Shown here in pieces: positions 25,089 through 35,055 of a stretch of DNA of 35,055 nucleotides. Every line of letters begins with the position of its first letter. The first letter of the stretch is position 1. The notes under the pieces were generated by a model. That model worked only from the letters and a program-made list of their open reading frames with translations. It made no database searches and was not told the origin of the DNA. The position numbers and the translations under genes are program-made. The stretch comes from Candidatus Parabeggiatoa sp. HSG14 (lineage in GTDB: Bacteria; Pseudomonadota; Gammaproteobacteria; Beggiatoales; Beggiatoaceae). Location of the stretch: NCBI GenBank assembly GCA_030378085.1, contig JAUCGK010000011.1, positions 1-35,055 of the forward strand, in the 5' to 3' direction.

Positions 25089-25309
25089 TTTTAATCTCTC
25101 CATTTGAACGATTCCAATACCGTTCTTAACAATTGTCTTTAGGAATGGATACAAAATAACTTCCTTACAACCCCCCCCCCTAACCCCCTACTTGTGGGTA
25201 AAGGTTAGGGAGGGGATTTAGGGGAGATTGTACTTTATTCAATATTGCATCAGGTACAAGTCCCCTTTAATTAAGGAGGGGATTTAGGGGAGGTACAATC
25301 GGGAAACGC
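25089..25309. repeat. Repeat-rich intergenic stretch with a C-tract
   Basis: A run of ten C at 25171-25180 followed by TAACCCCCTACTTGTGGG, then two related copies of GGAGGGGATTTAGGGGAG. It ends with CAATCGGGAAACGCTATA (about 25291-25308), the same end as the 81 bp element at 27157-27237. No gene is supported. The promoter of the 24468-25088 gene probably lies at its left end. Confidence 0.6.
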
Positions 25310-25540
25310 TATATCAGGATGAAAACCTGAGCCAACCACATTGTCAAAACCGATATCGCCAATATAATAGATAATTCACCGGTTTTGGTGTCGAGGCAAA
25401 AGTTTTTGCCAGAAGTGGCATAGAGAAACGGGCGTTTTCGTTGTGAACGGCGTAAACAGTATCACATTGAGCTGGAGCTTGTGCGTAAATTGAAGTGAGG
25501 GACAATTGATAACCAAAATAAAACAAACCATCCGAGAAAA
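25310..25540 (-). pseudogene. Remnant of an exported protein gene with frameshifts
   Basis: Read from 25540 downwards on the minus strand, three pieces in different frames make one plausible protein: MVCFILVIN, then LSLTSIYAQAPAQCDTVYAV (signal peptide end and mature start), then, after a frame change near 25435, PFLYATSGKNFCLDTKTGEL, then after another change near 25360 YIGDIGFDNVVGSGFHP. The sense of the pieces (a DTKTGEL...IGDIG pattern) recalls beta-propeller-type secreted proteins. The rest of the gene is missing and the remnant runs into a MITE end. At least two frameshifts and a truncation make it non-functional. Confidence 0.6.
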
Positions 25541-25874
25541 TCTCATAAATGGCATATTTTTTGCTTAAAAAGGAATTTGCATTTTATTAAGATGTTGATT
25601 TTCAGATTGTTAATGGTGTAAAATTTCTAAGGAATGAGGATTCAATAAAATACGAAAGTTGAAACCTGACAGGTTTTTAAAACCTGTCAGGTTTAGCACC
25701 AAAATTTTGCAAATTATTAAATTCTCATTCCTCACTCCCATTTTCTAAAATGGCTTAAAGTAATATGAGTATTTTAGAAATAACTTATCAATAAAAACCC
25801 TAATCTGCCGTTAAGTTAAGCTTTGGAGTCCAAACCTTTAGGTTTGGATTCTGCTTATTGAGTTAAAAAATATT
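25541..25874. repeat. Intergenic stretch before ackA with two palindromes
   Basis: AT-rich. It contains the dispersed palindrome (arms AAACCTGACAGG and CCTGTCAGGTTT) at 25662-25694 and the CCAAACCT/AGGTTTGG palindrome at 25830-25847. The region between them probably carries the ackA promoter, but no clear -35/-10 pair was chosen. No gene is seen. Confidence 0.7.
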
Positions 25875-27047
25875 ATGAATAATGCCATTTTAGTTGTTAA
25901 TGCAGGTTCTTCAAGTATCAAATGTTCACTCTATATATATAATGATAAATCTATTTTAACCCTCGTTTATCATGCCAATATTACTGGTATTGGTACACAT
26001 CCTGTTTTTATTGTTCAAGATGCTAATTCTAACGTATTAACCAAAAAGGATTTTGTTGAAATTGATCATGAAGGTGCTTTTTCAGCATTGTTGGAATGGA
26101 TAGACAATCATGCCAAAAATCTCAATGTTGTTGCAGCAGGACATCGAATGGTACATGGTGGCATGAAATTTACCGCACCCATAAAGATTAATAAAAAGGT
26201 ATTAGAACAACTTGAGGAATTAATCCCTCTCGCACCATTACATCAACCACATAATCTTGCGCCAATTCACGTTTTAAACCAATTGAAACCTGACTTGTTG
26301 CAAGTGGCTTGTTTTGATACCGCTTTCCATGCCACTCAACCTGCTGTTGCTCGTACTTTTGCCATTCCACGTTCACTGACAGAACAAGGTATAAAGGGTT
26401 ACGGTTTTCATGGTTTGTCTTATGAATATATTGTGCAATGTTTACCTGATTTTATGGAAGAATTACCAGCGCGTGTCATTGTCGCCCACTTAGGTAATGG
26501 GGCAAGCATGGCTGCAATTAAAGATGGACAATGTATTGCCACAACAATGCATTTTACGGCTTTAGACGGTTTACCAATGGGAACACGTTGTGGCACTATT
26601 GATCCAGGTGTATTACTGCATCTACTCAATAATGGTATGGACTTAAAAACGCTCAATGATTTACTTTATCATCGTTCTGGTTTATTAGGCGTTTCAGGCA
26701 TTAGCAGTGATATGCAAACATTACTTGAAAGTGACTTGCTACAAGCGAAGGAAGCAATTGATTTGTTTGTCTATCGTATTGGACGCGAAATTGGATCGCT
26801 GACAGCCGCTCTGGGAGGGTTAGACGCGCTTGTTTTCACAGGGGGAATTGGTGAACATGCCGCACCCATTCGTGCTAAAGTTTGTAAACAAGCCACTTGG
26901 TTAGATATACAAATAGATACAATTGCAAATGAACAACATCAACCTACAATCAACACCAAAGAGAGCCGAGTTTCAGTATTAGTCATTCCAACAAACGAAG
27001 AAAAAATGATTGCCCAACATACTTATACATTACTTAATTCTGAATAG
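25875..27047 (+). CDS. ackA: Acetate kinase
   Basis: A 390-residue acetate kinase, full length. It converts acetyl phosphate and ADP to acetate and ATP, or the reverse, in the cytosol. Signature segments are all present: LVVNAGSSSIKCSLY at the N-terminus (phosphate loop), GHRMVHGG, CFDTAFHATQP, GYGFHGLSYEY, AHLGNGASM, DGLPMGTRCGTIDPGV and FTGGIGEHA near the C-terminus. The catalytic Arg and His residues of the family fall within these motifs. The usual partner gene pta (phosphotransacetylase) is not next to it, so it is a single-gene unit here. The ATG follows an AT-rich leader without a strong ribosome binding site. Confidence 0.97.
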   Translation: MNNAILVVNAGSSSIKCSLYIYNDKSILTLVYHANITGIGTHPVFIVQDANSNVLTKKDFVEIDHEGAFSALLEWIDNHAKNLNVVAAGHRMVHGGMKFTAPIKINKKVLEQLEELIPLAPLHQPHNLAPIHVLNQLKPDLLQVACFDTAFHATQPAVARTFAIPRSLTEQGIKGYGFHGLSYEYIVQCLPDFMEELPARVIVAHLGNGASMAAIKDGQCIATTMHFTALDGLPMGTRCGTIDPGVLLHLLNNGMDLKTLNDLLYHRSGLLGVSGISSDMQTLLESDLLQAKEAIDLFVYRIGREIGSLTAALGGLDALVFTGGIGEHAAPIRAKVCKQATWLDIQIDTIANEQHQPTINTKESRVSVLVIPTNEEKMIAQHTYTLLNSE

Positions 27048-27156
27048 TATCCATCCAGAAACGAATTTATTCTTGCTGTAAATAATCCTGTGACGGTTTG
27101 GAGTTCAAAGGAAGCTTTGTAACATATCACAAAAAATTTACAGTAAGAAATTTAGT

Positions 27157-27237
27157 TATATCGTTTCCCGATTGTGTCTGGTACAACTCCCCTCCTCAAT
27201 TTAAGGGATTTAGGGGAGGTTATCGGGAAACGCTATA
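27157..27237. mobile_element. Short MITE-like element, 81 bp
   Basis: Terminal inverted repeats TATATCGTTTCCCGAT (27157-27172) and ATCGGGAAACGCTATA (27222-27237), one mismatch. It has a C/G-rich centre (CTCCCCTCCTCAATTTAAGG). The right end nearly touches the stop codon of the minus-strand fibro-slime gene. Partial copies lie at about 19079-19096 and 25291-25308. The rest of the gap after ackA (27048-27156) shows nothing recognisable. Confidence 0.75.
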
Positions 27238-27238
27238 A

Positions 27239-29629
27239 CTAGTTAGTTGTCATACTGGTATTGTCTGTGTTGTCACCACCATCAGTTGGCTCTATATCAC
27301 CCGTGTCACCATCTGTAACATCAGTATCCTCTATAACATTGAGTGTTTGAGTACTACCATCTTCAGTGGTAACTCCTACTTTAGCTACAACATCTTGAGT
27401 AATGATTTCGCCATTTACATCAACGATTTCTACTTTTTCTCCTTCAGCAACAGGTAGGATATCCATAATTGCTTTTTCAGATTCTTCATCGCCGCCATCA
27501 ATATTATTGATTGGTTCCTCGTCACCATCAGTTAACTCATCTTCTTGAGTAAACTCTGGTATGAGTTTTAAAGGAGGTGATCCAGGATAATCAAAAAGAA
27601 CTGTTCCATCAACTTGATAGTTAAATGTTATTTCCACATCAAGCAATGTTTGTGTTGCGGTTTGCAATGCTATTGCGTTAGTATTCATAGCAGGGCGCAT
27701 GATTTGCATTTCGCTTTCAATAACAAACATAGCATGAGTTTTACCTGTGAAATGAATACCATCCTCTAAATCACTCATTTCTTCTGAAACAGGTATGATT
27801 TCCCCAAACGCAACATTCAAAATGGATTCATCGGTTTCTACTTGATAACCATTTTCTTTCTGTTCAACATCAGCAAATTTTTCTAACTCTGTATGGGGAA
27901 CAACTATTTCACCTTCGATTTCTTCAGTCTCAGTGACTTCAGTTTCAGTAATTTCAATTTCTTCAGTTTCAGTGACTTCGATTTCCTCAGTCTCAGTGAT
28001 TTCGATTTCCTCAGTTTCAGTGACTTCGATTTCCTCAGTCTCAGTGATTTCGATTTCCTCAGTTTCAGTGACTTCGATTTCTTCAGTCTCAGTGATTTCG
28101 ATTTCCTCAGTTTCAGTGACTTCGATTTCCTCAGTCTCAGTGATTTCGATTTCCTCAGTTTCAGTGACTTCGATTTCTTCAGTCTCAGTGATTTCGATTT
28201 CCTCAGCAACTACAACAGGTGCATCCTGAGTAATCGGCAAATTGTTTTTCTGTTCTTCAGAAAGTTTATCCAAATCCAACACATCTTCATCAAGTTCCTG
28301 GAGGTGTTCAACTGTCAAACCTCCCATAGCTTCAGCATCAAGAGCAACAAATTTCTCTTGTGAAAAGCCATGCATCGTCTCAAATCTCAAGTGAGACACT
28401 TGTTCACGTTGGAAACCGGTTACCGTTGTGACACTCATCAATGAAATGTGTATCGAAGTAAAGCTTACTATTGATGTTGCTGGAACAGCACTGAGTTGTT
28501 CTTTAGAAAAACTTGCCACAATTTCAGCAGACATTTTTTCAATATCTTCAGCAGTCAACATAACAATCTTTTCAAGAGAAAAGTCAGTAGCTGTCAATAT
28601 ATCAAAATCAACAATATCTCCATTAATAACATCATCATCAATAACATCATCATCAAGTTCAACAGGCTTTGAAGATGATTGGATTTGTGCCTTAACGTTT
28701 TCATCAAGTTCCGTAATCACATGATTAGGAATTTTAGCCGCTTGTTCAGGTTGCAATTCCGTCAAAAATCCACGCTCAGATAATTCAACAACATGCTCAA
28801 CTCTAAGGAAGAACAAGATATTCACATTCCATTCTACAACCATTTGGATATTGAGCGTTTCAAAATCAATTTCGGCGATAGGATTGGTTTTTTCCAATAC
28901 CAAATCCGTTTCCATCTTAAAATTGGATTGGGTCGTATGCCGTTCAGCAAAGAACAATTCTAATGGATAGGTTTCGCCTTCAACGAGATCAAGATCATCT
29001 AAATTGACTTTGTCACTTTCAGCAGAATGAACACCACCCACATCAATGACCAGTTTCTTGTTGATGTAAACCCACAAATCATCATCACCTTTAAAATGGA
29101 AAACTTGACCTTTACGATAGGTAAACTCTCCATGTATTTCATAAGTGAAATGATAATTATGGGAGTTGCCTTCGTTACCATCCAATTCTTCATCAACGGG
29201 GAAGAAACTGTTACTCTCAAAAGAGTAGACACCTTCTTCATTCTTTTTTAAAGTAATGTCATGCACTTTGACTCGGCTGGCATCAATGTCATCACTGTAC
29301 CAATCTTCCAACTTGGTAATTGCACATTGATTACCTTCCGCGACTACCGGTTTATCATTTGGTCCTAATTCTTCTTCAACACAACCTTTTGCAAGGCCGC
29401 TAATTTTACCTTCAAAATCAGCATGTTCTTTACTAAAATCACGTACAATACCTGTGACTATAATAGTATCAGGAGGATCGGTTAGTGGCGAAGAGGCAGA
29501 ATTATCAACTACTACAGGGGGAGCATTTACTGCTTGCTCTTGAGCGTAAACGGGCGTACTTGTTGCGCCCACTATAGCAAAGATTAGGAAAATTGTCTGT
29601 ATTGCCACAGTCAGTTGTTTATTTTTCAT
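27239..29629 (-). CDS. Exported fibro-slime domain protein, paralogue 1
   Basis: A 796-residue protein. The start is supported by GGAG eight bases upstream and by a signal peptide (MKNKQLTVAIQTIFLIFAIV, cleavage after PVYA). Residues of about 50-230 form a fibro-slime (PA14-like) domain: IIVTGIVRDFSKEHADFEG, then VFHFKGDDDLWVYINKKLVI and DVGGVHSAESDKVNL, the hallmark of this family from bacteria and Dictyostelium, usually thought to bind sugars or calcium. A segment of degenerate ~20-residue helical repeats follows (MSAEIVASFSKEQLSAVPA...). Next is a low-complexity stretch of TETEEIEV/TETEEIEI octads (about 470-575). Last comes a module of about 200 residues also present in paralogues 2 and 3 (FGEIIPV..., PVAEGEKVEIVDVNGE...). 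It is very acidic. It probably works on the cell surface or in the sheath. It is the last gene of a three-gene tandem family. Confidence 0.85.
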   Translation of the reverse strand: MKNKQLTVAIQTIFLIFAIVGATSTPVYAQEQAVNAPPVVVDNSASSPLTDPPDTIIVTGIVRDFSKEHADFEGKISGLAKGCVEEELGPNDKPVVAEGNQCAITKLEDWYSDDIDASRVKVHDITLKKNEEGVYSFESNSFFPVDEELDGNEGNSHNYHFTYEIHGEFTYRKGQVFHFKGDDDLWVYINKKLVIDVGGVHSAESDKVNLDDLDLVEGETYPLELFFAERHTTQSNFKMETDLVLEKTNPIAEIDFETLNIQMVVEWNVNILFFLRVEHVVELSERGFLTELQPEQAAKIPNHVITELDENVKAQIQSSSKPVELDDDVIDDDVINGDIVDFDILTATDFSLEKIVMLTAEDIEKMSAEIVASFSKEQLSAVPATSIVSFTSIHISLMSVTTVTGFQREQVSHLRFETMHGFSQEKFVALDAEAMGGLTVEHLQELDEDVLDLDKLSEEQKNNLPITQDAPVVVAEEIEITETEEIEVTETEEIEITETEEIEVTETEEIEITETEEIEVTETEEIEITETEEIEVTETEEIEITETEEIEVTETEEIEITETEVTETEEIEGEIVVPHTELEKFADVEQKENGYQVETDESILNVAFGEIIPVSEEMSDLEDGIHFTGKTHAMFVIESEMQIMRPAMNTNAIALQTATQTLLDVEITFNYQVDGTVLFDYPGSPPLKLIPEFTQEDELTDGDEEPINNIDGGDEESEKAIMDILPVAEGEKVEIVDVNGEIITQDVVAKVGVTTEDGSTQTLNVIEDTDVTDGDTGDIEPTDGGDNTDNTSMTTN

Positions 29630-29666
29630 GGGTTATACTCCAAGCAAAATTAACTTATATTTTCAG

Positions 29667-29695
29667 ACCTGCCAGGTTTTGAAAACCTGGCAGGT
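29667..29695. repeat. Dispersed palindrome upstream of paralogue 1
   Basis: Arms ACCTGCCAGGTTTT and AAAACCTGGCAGGT around one G, about 38 bases before the start codon. The same palindrome is at the same place before paralogue 2 (32809-32837). Confidence 0.85.
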
Positions 29696-29767
29696 ATTTT
29701 CTAGCGTTTTAATCATCCAAAAAAAGCCGAAAAAACTTGAATGTCTAAAGTATAAGCAGATAGGCAG

Positions 29768-29801
29768 AAAAAAGCCCTCTATGGTATACCCATAGAAGGC
29801 T
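29768..29801 (-). terminator. Rho-independent terminator after paralogue 2
   Basis: On the minus strand, stem AGCCTTCTATGG / CCATAGAGGGCT (one G-T type pair) with a short loop, followed by TTTTTT. It lies about 105 bases beyond the original stop codon (29905-29907) of paralogue 2. An identical structure follows paralogue 3. Confidence 0.8.
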
Positions 29802-29854
29802 ATTGATTCAAACTAAAAATAATGGGTTATCCACTGTAACCAACTAATTTATCT

Positions 29855-29881
29855 ACGGGTAATAATTTTGTTATTACCCGT
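29855..29881. repeat. Hairpin in the 3' region of paralogue 2
   Basis: ACGGGTAATAA and TTATTACCCGT around TTTTG. It is repeated at 32997-33023 after paralogue 3. It may add to transcript end stability. Confidence 0.6.
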
Positions 29882-29904
29882 AACCACCATCTTATTAGAA
29901 TGGT

Positions 29905-30192
29905 TTAATTAGTGGTAGTTGTGTTACCACCATCGGCTGGCTCTTCACCACCATTAGCTGGTAGCTGGCTCTTCACCACCATTAGCTGGCTCTTCACCAC
30001 CATTGGCTGGCTCTTCACCACCATCGGCTGGCTCTTCACCACCATTGGCTGGCTCTTCACCACCATTAGCTGGCTCTTCACCACCATCAGCTGGCTCTTC
30101 ACCACCATCGGCTGGCTCTTCACCACCATTAGCTGGCTCTTCACCACCATTAGCTGGCTCTTCACCACCATCGGCTGGCTCTTCACCAGCAT
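29905..30192 (-). repeat. 21 bp tandem repeats coding for EEPA(D/N)GG heptads
   Basis: About eleven or twelve copies of a 21 bp unit (GGCTCTTCACCACCATTAGCT type on the plus strand), with alternation between TTAGCT, TTGGCT and TCGGCT giving Asn or Asp. The 7-base duplication at 29955-29968 breaks the frame near the 3' end. Confidence 0.9.
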
Positions 30193-32770
30193 CAGTATTT
30201 GCTACAACATTGAGTGTTTGACCATCAACTACTACTCTAGCCAATAGTTCTTCATCGCTAAGTTCGCCGTTTTCGTCAACAGTTTCTACAGTATCTCCTA
30301 TCTCAAAGGGTAGAACATCCATAGTTGCGTCATCACCACCATCAGTTGGCTCTTCAGCCTCAACTTCTTGTGCAAACTCTGGTACGAGTTTTAAAGGCGA
30401 TCCGAAATAGTCAAAAATAACCGTTCCATCAGCCCGATACCTAAAGGTTAACTCTACGTCAAGCAGTGCTTGTGTTGCGGCTTGCAATGCTATAGCAGTA
30501 GGGTGCATAGCAGGGCGAATTACCTGCATAATGTTACCTGGATAAACAACCATACCATGCGTTGCACCGTTGAGGTGAATACCACTTTCCGCACCCTCTG
30601 GGGCAGTGATGACTTCAGCTCCAAACGTGGCTTCTACACGCAGATATTCAGTAACGGATTCGGTGATAACCGTGCCTTGGATTTGGACAACACCATCTGC
30701 ACTCACTTCAACACTGCTTTCCCTTTCTTCGCTGCTGGCTAATTCCTGTAACTCTGCAACATCTTGAGGCGCAGGTGCTAGAGTTGTTTTTGTACCATCT
30801 TCATTGACAACTTCTGTGTAACCCAAATCGTTTTCAGTCACACCGACTTCGTCATCTTCTCCGGCTTGTTCTACTTCGCCAGCAACATAAGTTAACTCAG
30901 AGTCTGCTTCTTCGCTTGTTACTGTCACGATACCATCTTCTTGTGTGACTTCGATGGTTTCGTCTTCCCATGCCTCGGTGATTGTTTCTTCCACTTGTTC
31001 CACAACAGATACTTCACCGTCTGTAGATTGTGTCAGATCAGCGGTTTCAACCTGAACACCTTCGGAAATTTCTTGTTCCGTAGTTTCTATAACTGTCTCT
31101 GTCGTCTCAGTGACTTCAGTCTCAGTGACTTCAGTCTCAGTAACTTCAGTTTCGGTAACTTCGGTTTCTTCAGTCTCAGTGATTTCGATTTCCTCAGTTT
31201 CAATGACTTCAATTTCTTCAGTCTCGGTAACTTCGGTTTCCTCAGTTTCAATGACTTCAATTTCTTCAGTCTCAGTGACTTCGGTTTCTTCAGTCTCGGT
31301 AACTTCAATTTCTTCAGTCTCAGTGACTTCGGTTTCTTCAGTTTCCTCAGCAACTACAACAGGCGCATCCTGAGTAATCGGCAAATTGTTTTTCTGTTCT
31401 TCAGAAAGTTTATCCAAATCCAACACATCTTCATCAAGTTCCTGGAGGTGTTCAACTGTCAAACCTCCCATAGCTTCAGCATCAAGAGCAACAAATTTCT
31501 CTTGTGAAAAGCCATGCATCGCATCAGTTCTCAAGTAACTAACTTGTTCACGTTGGAAACCGGTTACTGTTGTGACACTCATCAATGAAATGTGTATCGA
31601 AGTAAAGCTTACCACTGATGTTGCTGGAATAGCACTGAGTTGTTCTTTAGAAAAACCTGCCACAATTTCGACAGACATCTTTTCAATGTCTTCGGCAGTC
31701 AACATAAAAATATTTTCAAGAGATAAATCAGTGATTGTATCCAATATATTAGAATCAATAATATTTCCAGATTCAACAACATTTTCAGAACCAATAGAGT
31801 CTTCTGATGAAGGTAATTTGATTTGTGCCTTAACCTCTTCGTCAAGTTCCGTAATCACATGATTAGGAATTTTGGCTGCTTGTTCAGGTTGTAATTCCGT
31901 CAAAAAACCACGTTCAGATAATTCAACAACATGTTCAACTCTAAGGAAGAACAAGATACTAACATTCCATTCTACAACCATTTGGATATTGAGCGTTTCA
32001 AAATCAACTTCGGCGATAGGGTTGGTTTTTTCCAGTACCAAATCCGTTTCCATCTTAAAATTGGATTGGGTCGTATGCCGTTCAGCAAAGAACAATTCTA
32101 ATGGATAGGTTTCGCCTTCAACGAGATCAAGATCATCTAAATTGACTTTGTCACTTTCAGCAGAATGAACACCACCTACATCAATAACCAGTTTCTTGTT
32201 GATATAAACCCAGAGATCATCATCGCCTTTGAAATGGAAAACTTGACCAGGGCGATAGGTAAATTCTCCATGTATTTCATAAGTGAAATGATAATTATGG
32301 GAGTTGCCTTCGTTACCATCCAATTCTTCATCAACGGGGAAGAAACTGTTACTCTCAAAAGAGTAGACACCGTCTTCATTCCTGTTTAAAGTAATGTCAT
32401 GCACTTTAACTCGGCTGGCATCAATCTCATCACTGTACCAATCTTCCAATTTGGTAATTGCACATTGATTACCTTCCGCGACTACAGGTTTATCATTTGG
32501 TCCTAATTCTTCTTCAACACAACCTTTCGCAAGACCACTAACTTTACCTTCAAAATCATCATGTTTTTTACTAAAATCACGTACAATGCCTGTGACTACA
32601 ATAGTATCAGGAGGTTCGGTTAGTGACGAAGAGGCAGAATTATTATCTGCTACTACAGAGGGCGCATTTACTGCTTGCTCTTGAGCGTAAACGGGCGTAC
32701 TTGTTGCGCTTCCTATAAAAAAGATTAGGAAAACTGCTTGTATTACCACAGTCAGTTGTTTATGTTTCAT
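29954..32770 (-). CDS. Exported fibro-slime domain protein, paralogue 2 (3' frameshift)
   Basis: A 938-residue protein, starting at 32770 in parallel with paralogue 1 (GGAG nine bases upstream; signal peptide MKHKQLTVVIQAVFLIFFIG, cleavage after PVYA). The fibro-slime domain (about 50-230) is almost identical to that of paralogue 1, with GDDDLWVYINKKLVIDVGG. The helical-repeat segment, an E/T/V-rich low-complexity stretch (TETEEIEVTETEE) and the conserved C-terminal module follow. The tail is a run of EEPANGG/EEPADGG heptads. It ends abruptly EEPATS because the 7-base word TAGCTGG is doubled at 29955-29968. Without that duplication the frame continues through GGEEPADGGNTTTTN to a stop at 29905-29907, like the ends of the other two paralogues. 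It is probably a surface protein. Confidence 0.85.
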   Translation of the reverse strand: MKHKQLTVVIQAVFLIFFIGSATSTPVYAQEQAVNAPSVVADNNSASSSLTEPPDTIVVTGIVRDFSKKHDDFEGKVSGLAKGCVEEELGPNDKPVVAEGNQCAITKLEDWYSDEIDASRVKVHDITLNRNEDGVYSFESNSFFPVDEELDGNEGNSHNYHFTYEIHGEFTYRPGQVFHFKGDDDLWVYINKKLVIDVGGVHSAESDKVNLDDLDLVEGETYPLELFFAERHTTQSNFKMETDLVLEKTNPIAEVDFETLNIQMVVEWNVSILFFLRVEHVVELSERGFLTELQPEQAAKIPNHVITELDEEVKAQIKLPSSEDSIGSENVVESGNIIDSNILDTITDLSLENIFMLTAEDIEKMSVEIVAGFSKEQLSAIPATSVVSFTSIHISLMSVTTVTGFQREQVSYLRTDAMHGFSQEKFVALDAEAMGGLTVEHLQELDEDVLDLDKLSEEQKNNLPITQDAPVVVAEETEETEVTETEEIEVTETEETEVTETEEIEVIETEETEVTETEEIEVIETEEIEITETEETEVTETEVTETEVTETEVTETTETVIETTEQEISEGVQVETADLTQSTDGEVSVVEQVEETITEAWEDETIEVTQEDGIVTVTSEEADSELTYVAGEVEQAGEDDEVGVTENDLGYTEVVNEDGTKTTLAPAPQDVAELQELASSEERESSVEVSADGVVQIQGTVITESVTEYLRVEATFGAEVITAPEGAESGIHLNGATHGMVVYPGNIMQVIRPAMHPTAIALQAATQALLDVELTFRYRADGTVIFDYFGSPLKLVPEFAQEVEAEEPTDGGDDATMDVLPFEIGDTVETVDENGELSDEELLARVVVDGQTLNVVANTDAGEEPADGGEEPANGGEEPANGGEEPADGGEEPADGGEEPANGGEEPANGGEEPADGGEEPANGGEEPANGGEEPATS

Positions 32771-32808
32771 GAGATTATACTCCAAGCAAAATTAACTTAT
32801 ATTTTCAG

Positions 32809-32837
32809 ACCTGCCAGGTTTTGAAAACCTGGCAGGT
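32809..32837. repeat. Dispersed palindrome upstream of paralogue 2
   Basis: Same sequence and same distance from the start codon as the one before paralogue 1 (29667-29695). Confidence 0.85.
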
Positions 32838-32909
32838 ATTTTCTAGCGTTTTAATCATCCAAAAAAAGCCGAAAAAACTTGAATGTCTGAAGTATAAGCA
32901 GATAGGCAG

Positions 32910-32943
32910 AAAAAAGCCCTCTATGGTATACCCATAGAAGGCT
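32910..32943 (-). terminator. Rho-independent terminator after paralogue 3
   Basis: Identical to the terminator at 29768-29801: minus-strand stem AGCCTTCTATGG / CCATAGAGGGCT followed by TTTTTT, about 100 bases after the stop codon of paralogue 3. Confidence 0.8.
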
Positions 32944-32996
32944 ATTGATTCAAACTAAAAATAATGGGTTATCCACTGTAACCAACTAATTTATCT

Positions 32997-33023
32997 ACGG
33001 GTAATAATTTTGTTATTACCCGT
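32997..33023. repeat. Hairpin in the 3' region of paralogue 3
   Basis: ACGGGTAATAA and TTATTACCCGT around TTTTG, as at 29855-29881. It shows that the whole intergenic stretch was duplicated with the genes. Confidence 0.6.
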
Positions 33024-33044
33024 AACCATATCTATGAAAATGGC

Positions 33045-35055
<2,011 letters not shown>

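Noticed and set aside
27893-28363. Plus-strand frames rich in Phe/Ser/Asp opposite paralogue 1
   Set aside because: Antisense of the TETEEIEV repeats; composition is purely repeat-derived.

Overview
The window looks like a chromosomal piece of a gammaproteobacterium of the large or filamentous sulfur-bacterium type (Beggiatoa/Thioploca/Thiomargarita relatives). This is an inference from AT-rich DNA crowded with palindromes and MITE-like elements, combined with NACHT-HEAT and CHAT-TPR proteins, HNH and PIN toxin-type modules, VIT-vWA proteins and very repetitive secreted proteins. No rRNA, tRNA or CRISPR array was recognised. Both window ends fall in repeats (a small palindrome at the left, a long in-frame duplication at the right), so it may be a whole contig that stopped at repeats.

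Layout. 1-5555: a secreted protein of unknown function, a YaeR-like VOC metalloenzyme on the minus strand, and a large exported VIT-vWA-TPR-DUF2135 protein. 5821-11671: an accessory block with a NACHT ATPase carrying nine or ten nearly identical 34-residue HEAT-like repeats, then a small protein with an HNH nuclease, then a VapB-like/VapC (PIN) pair. Each module is followed by a copy of the same ~130 bp sequence, which is the 3' end of the NACHT gene plus its flank. 11962-16117 (minus): an unusual heme-copper-oxidase-type subunit I without partner subunits, and an exported VIT-vWA-OmpA fusion. 16398-20237 (plus): a thioredoxin-like [2Fe-2S] ferredoxin with an alpha/beta hydrolase, an Fpg/Nei-like glycosylase without a normal zinc finger, and a DapF-like epimerase, separated by MITE-like elements. 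20496-25088 (minus): a small protein with no recognised family, then a CHAT protease/NB-ARC/TPR STAND protein. 25310-25540: a broken gene. 25875-27047: acetate kinase. 27239-35055 (minus): three tandem paralogues of exported fibro-slime (PA14-like) proteins whose tails are low-complexity repeats of different kinds: acidic TETEEIEV-type, EEPA(D/N)GG heptads, and a collagen-like pure Gly-Asp-Thr/Ala tract. The third is cut by the window end.

How it fits together (inference): the STAND proteins (NACHT, CHAT) and the HNH and PIN modules form a defence or conflict-type accessory region assembled by repeat-mediated recombination. The VIT-vWA and fibro-slime proteins are cell-envelope or surface components. 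The best candidates for something undescribed are the cassette-like array bounded by copies of the NACHT 3' end (9148-11671), the MITE family whose ends supply or abut stop codons at three loci, the atypical oxidase, and the fibro-slime paralogue family with its collagen-like tail and a conserved module with no name I recognise.
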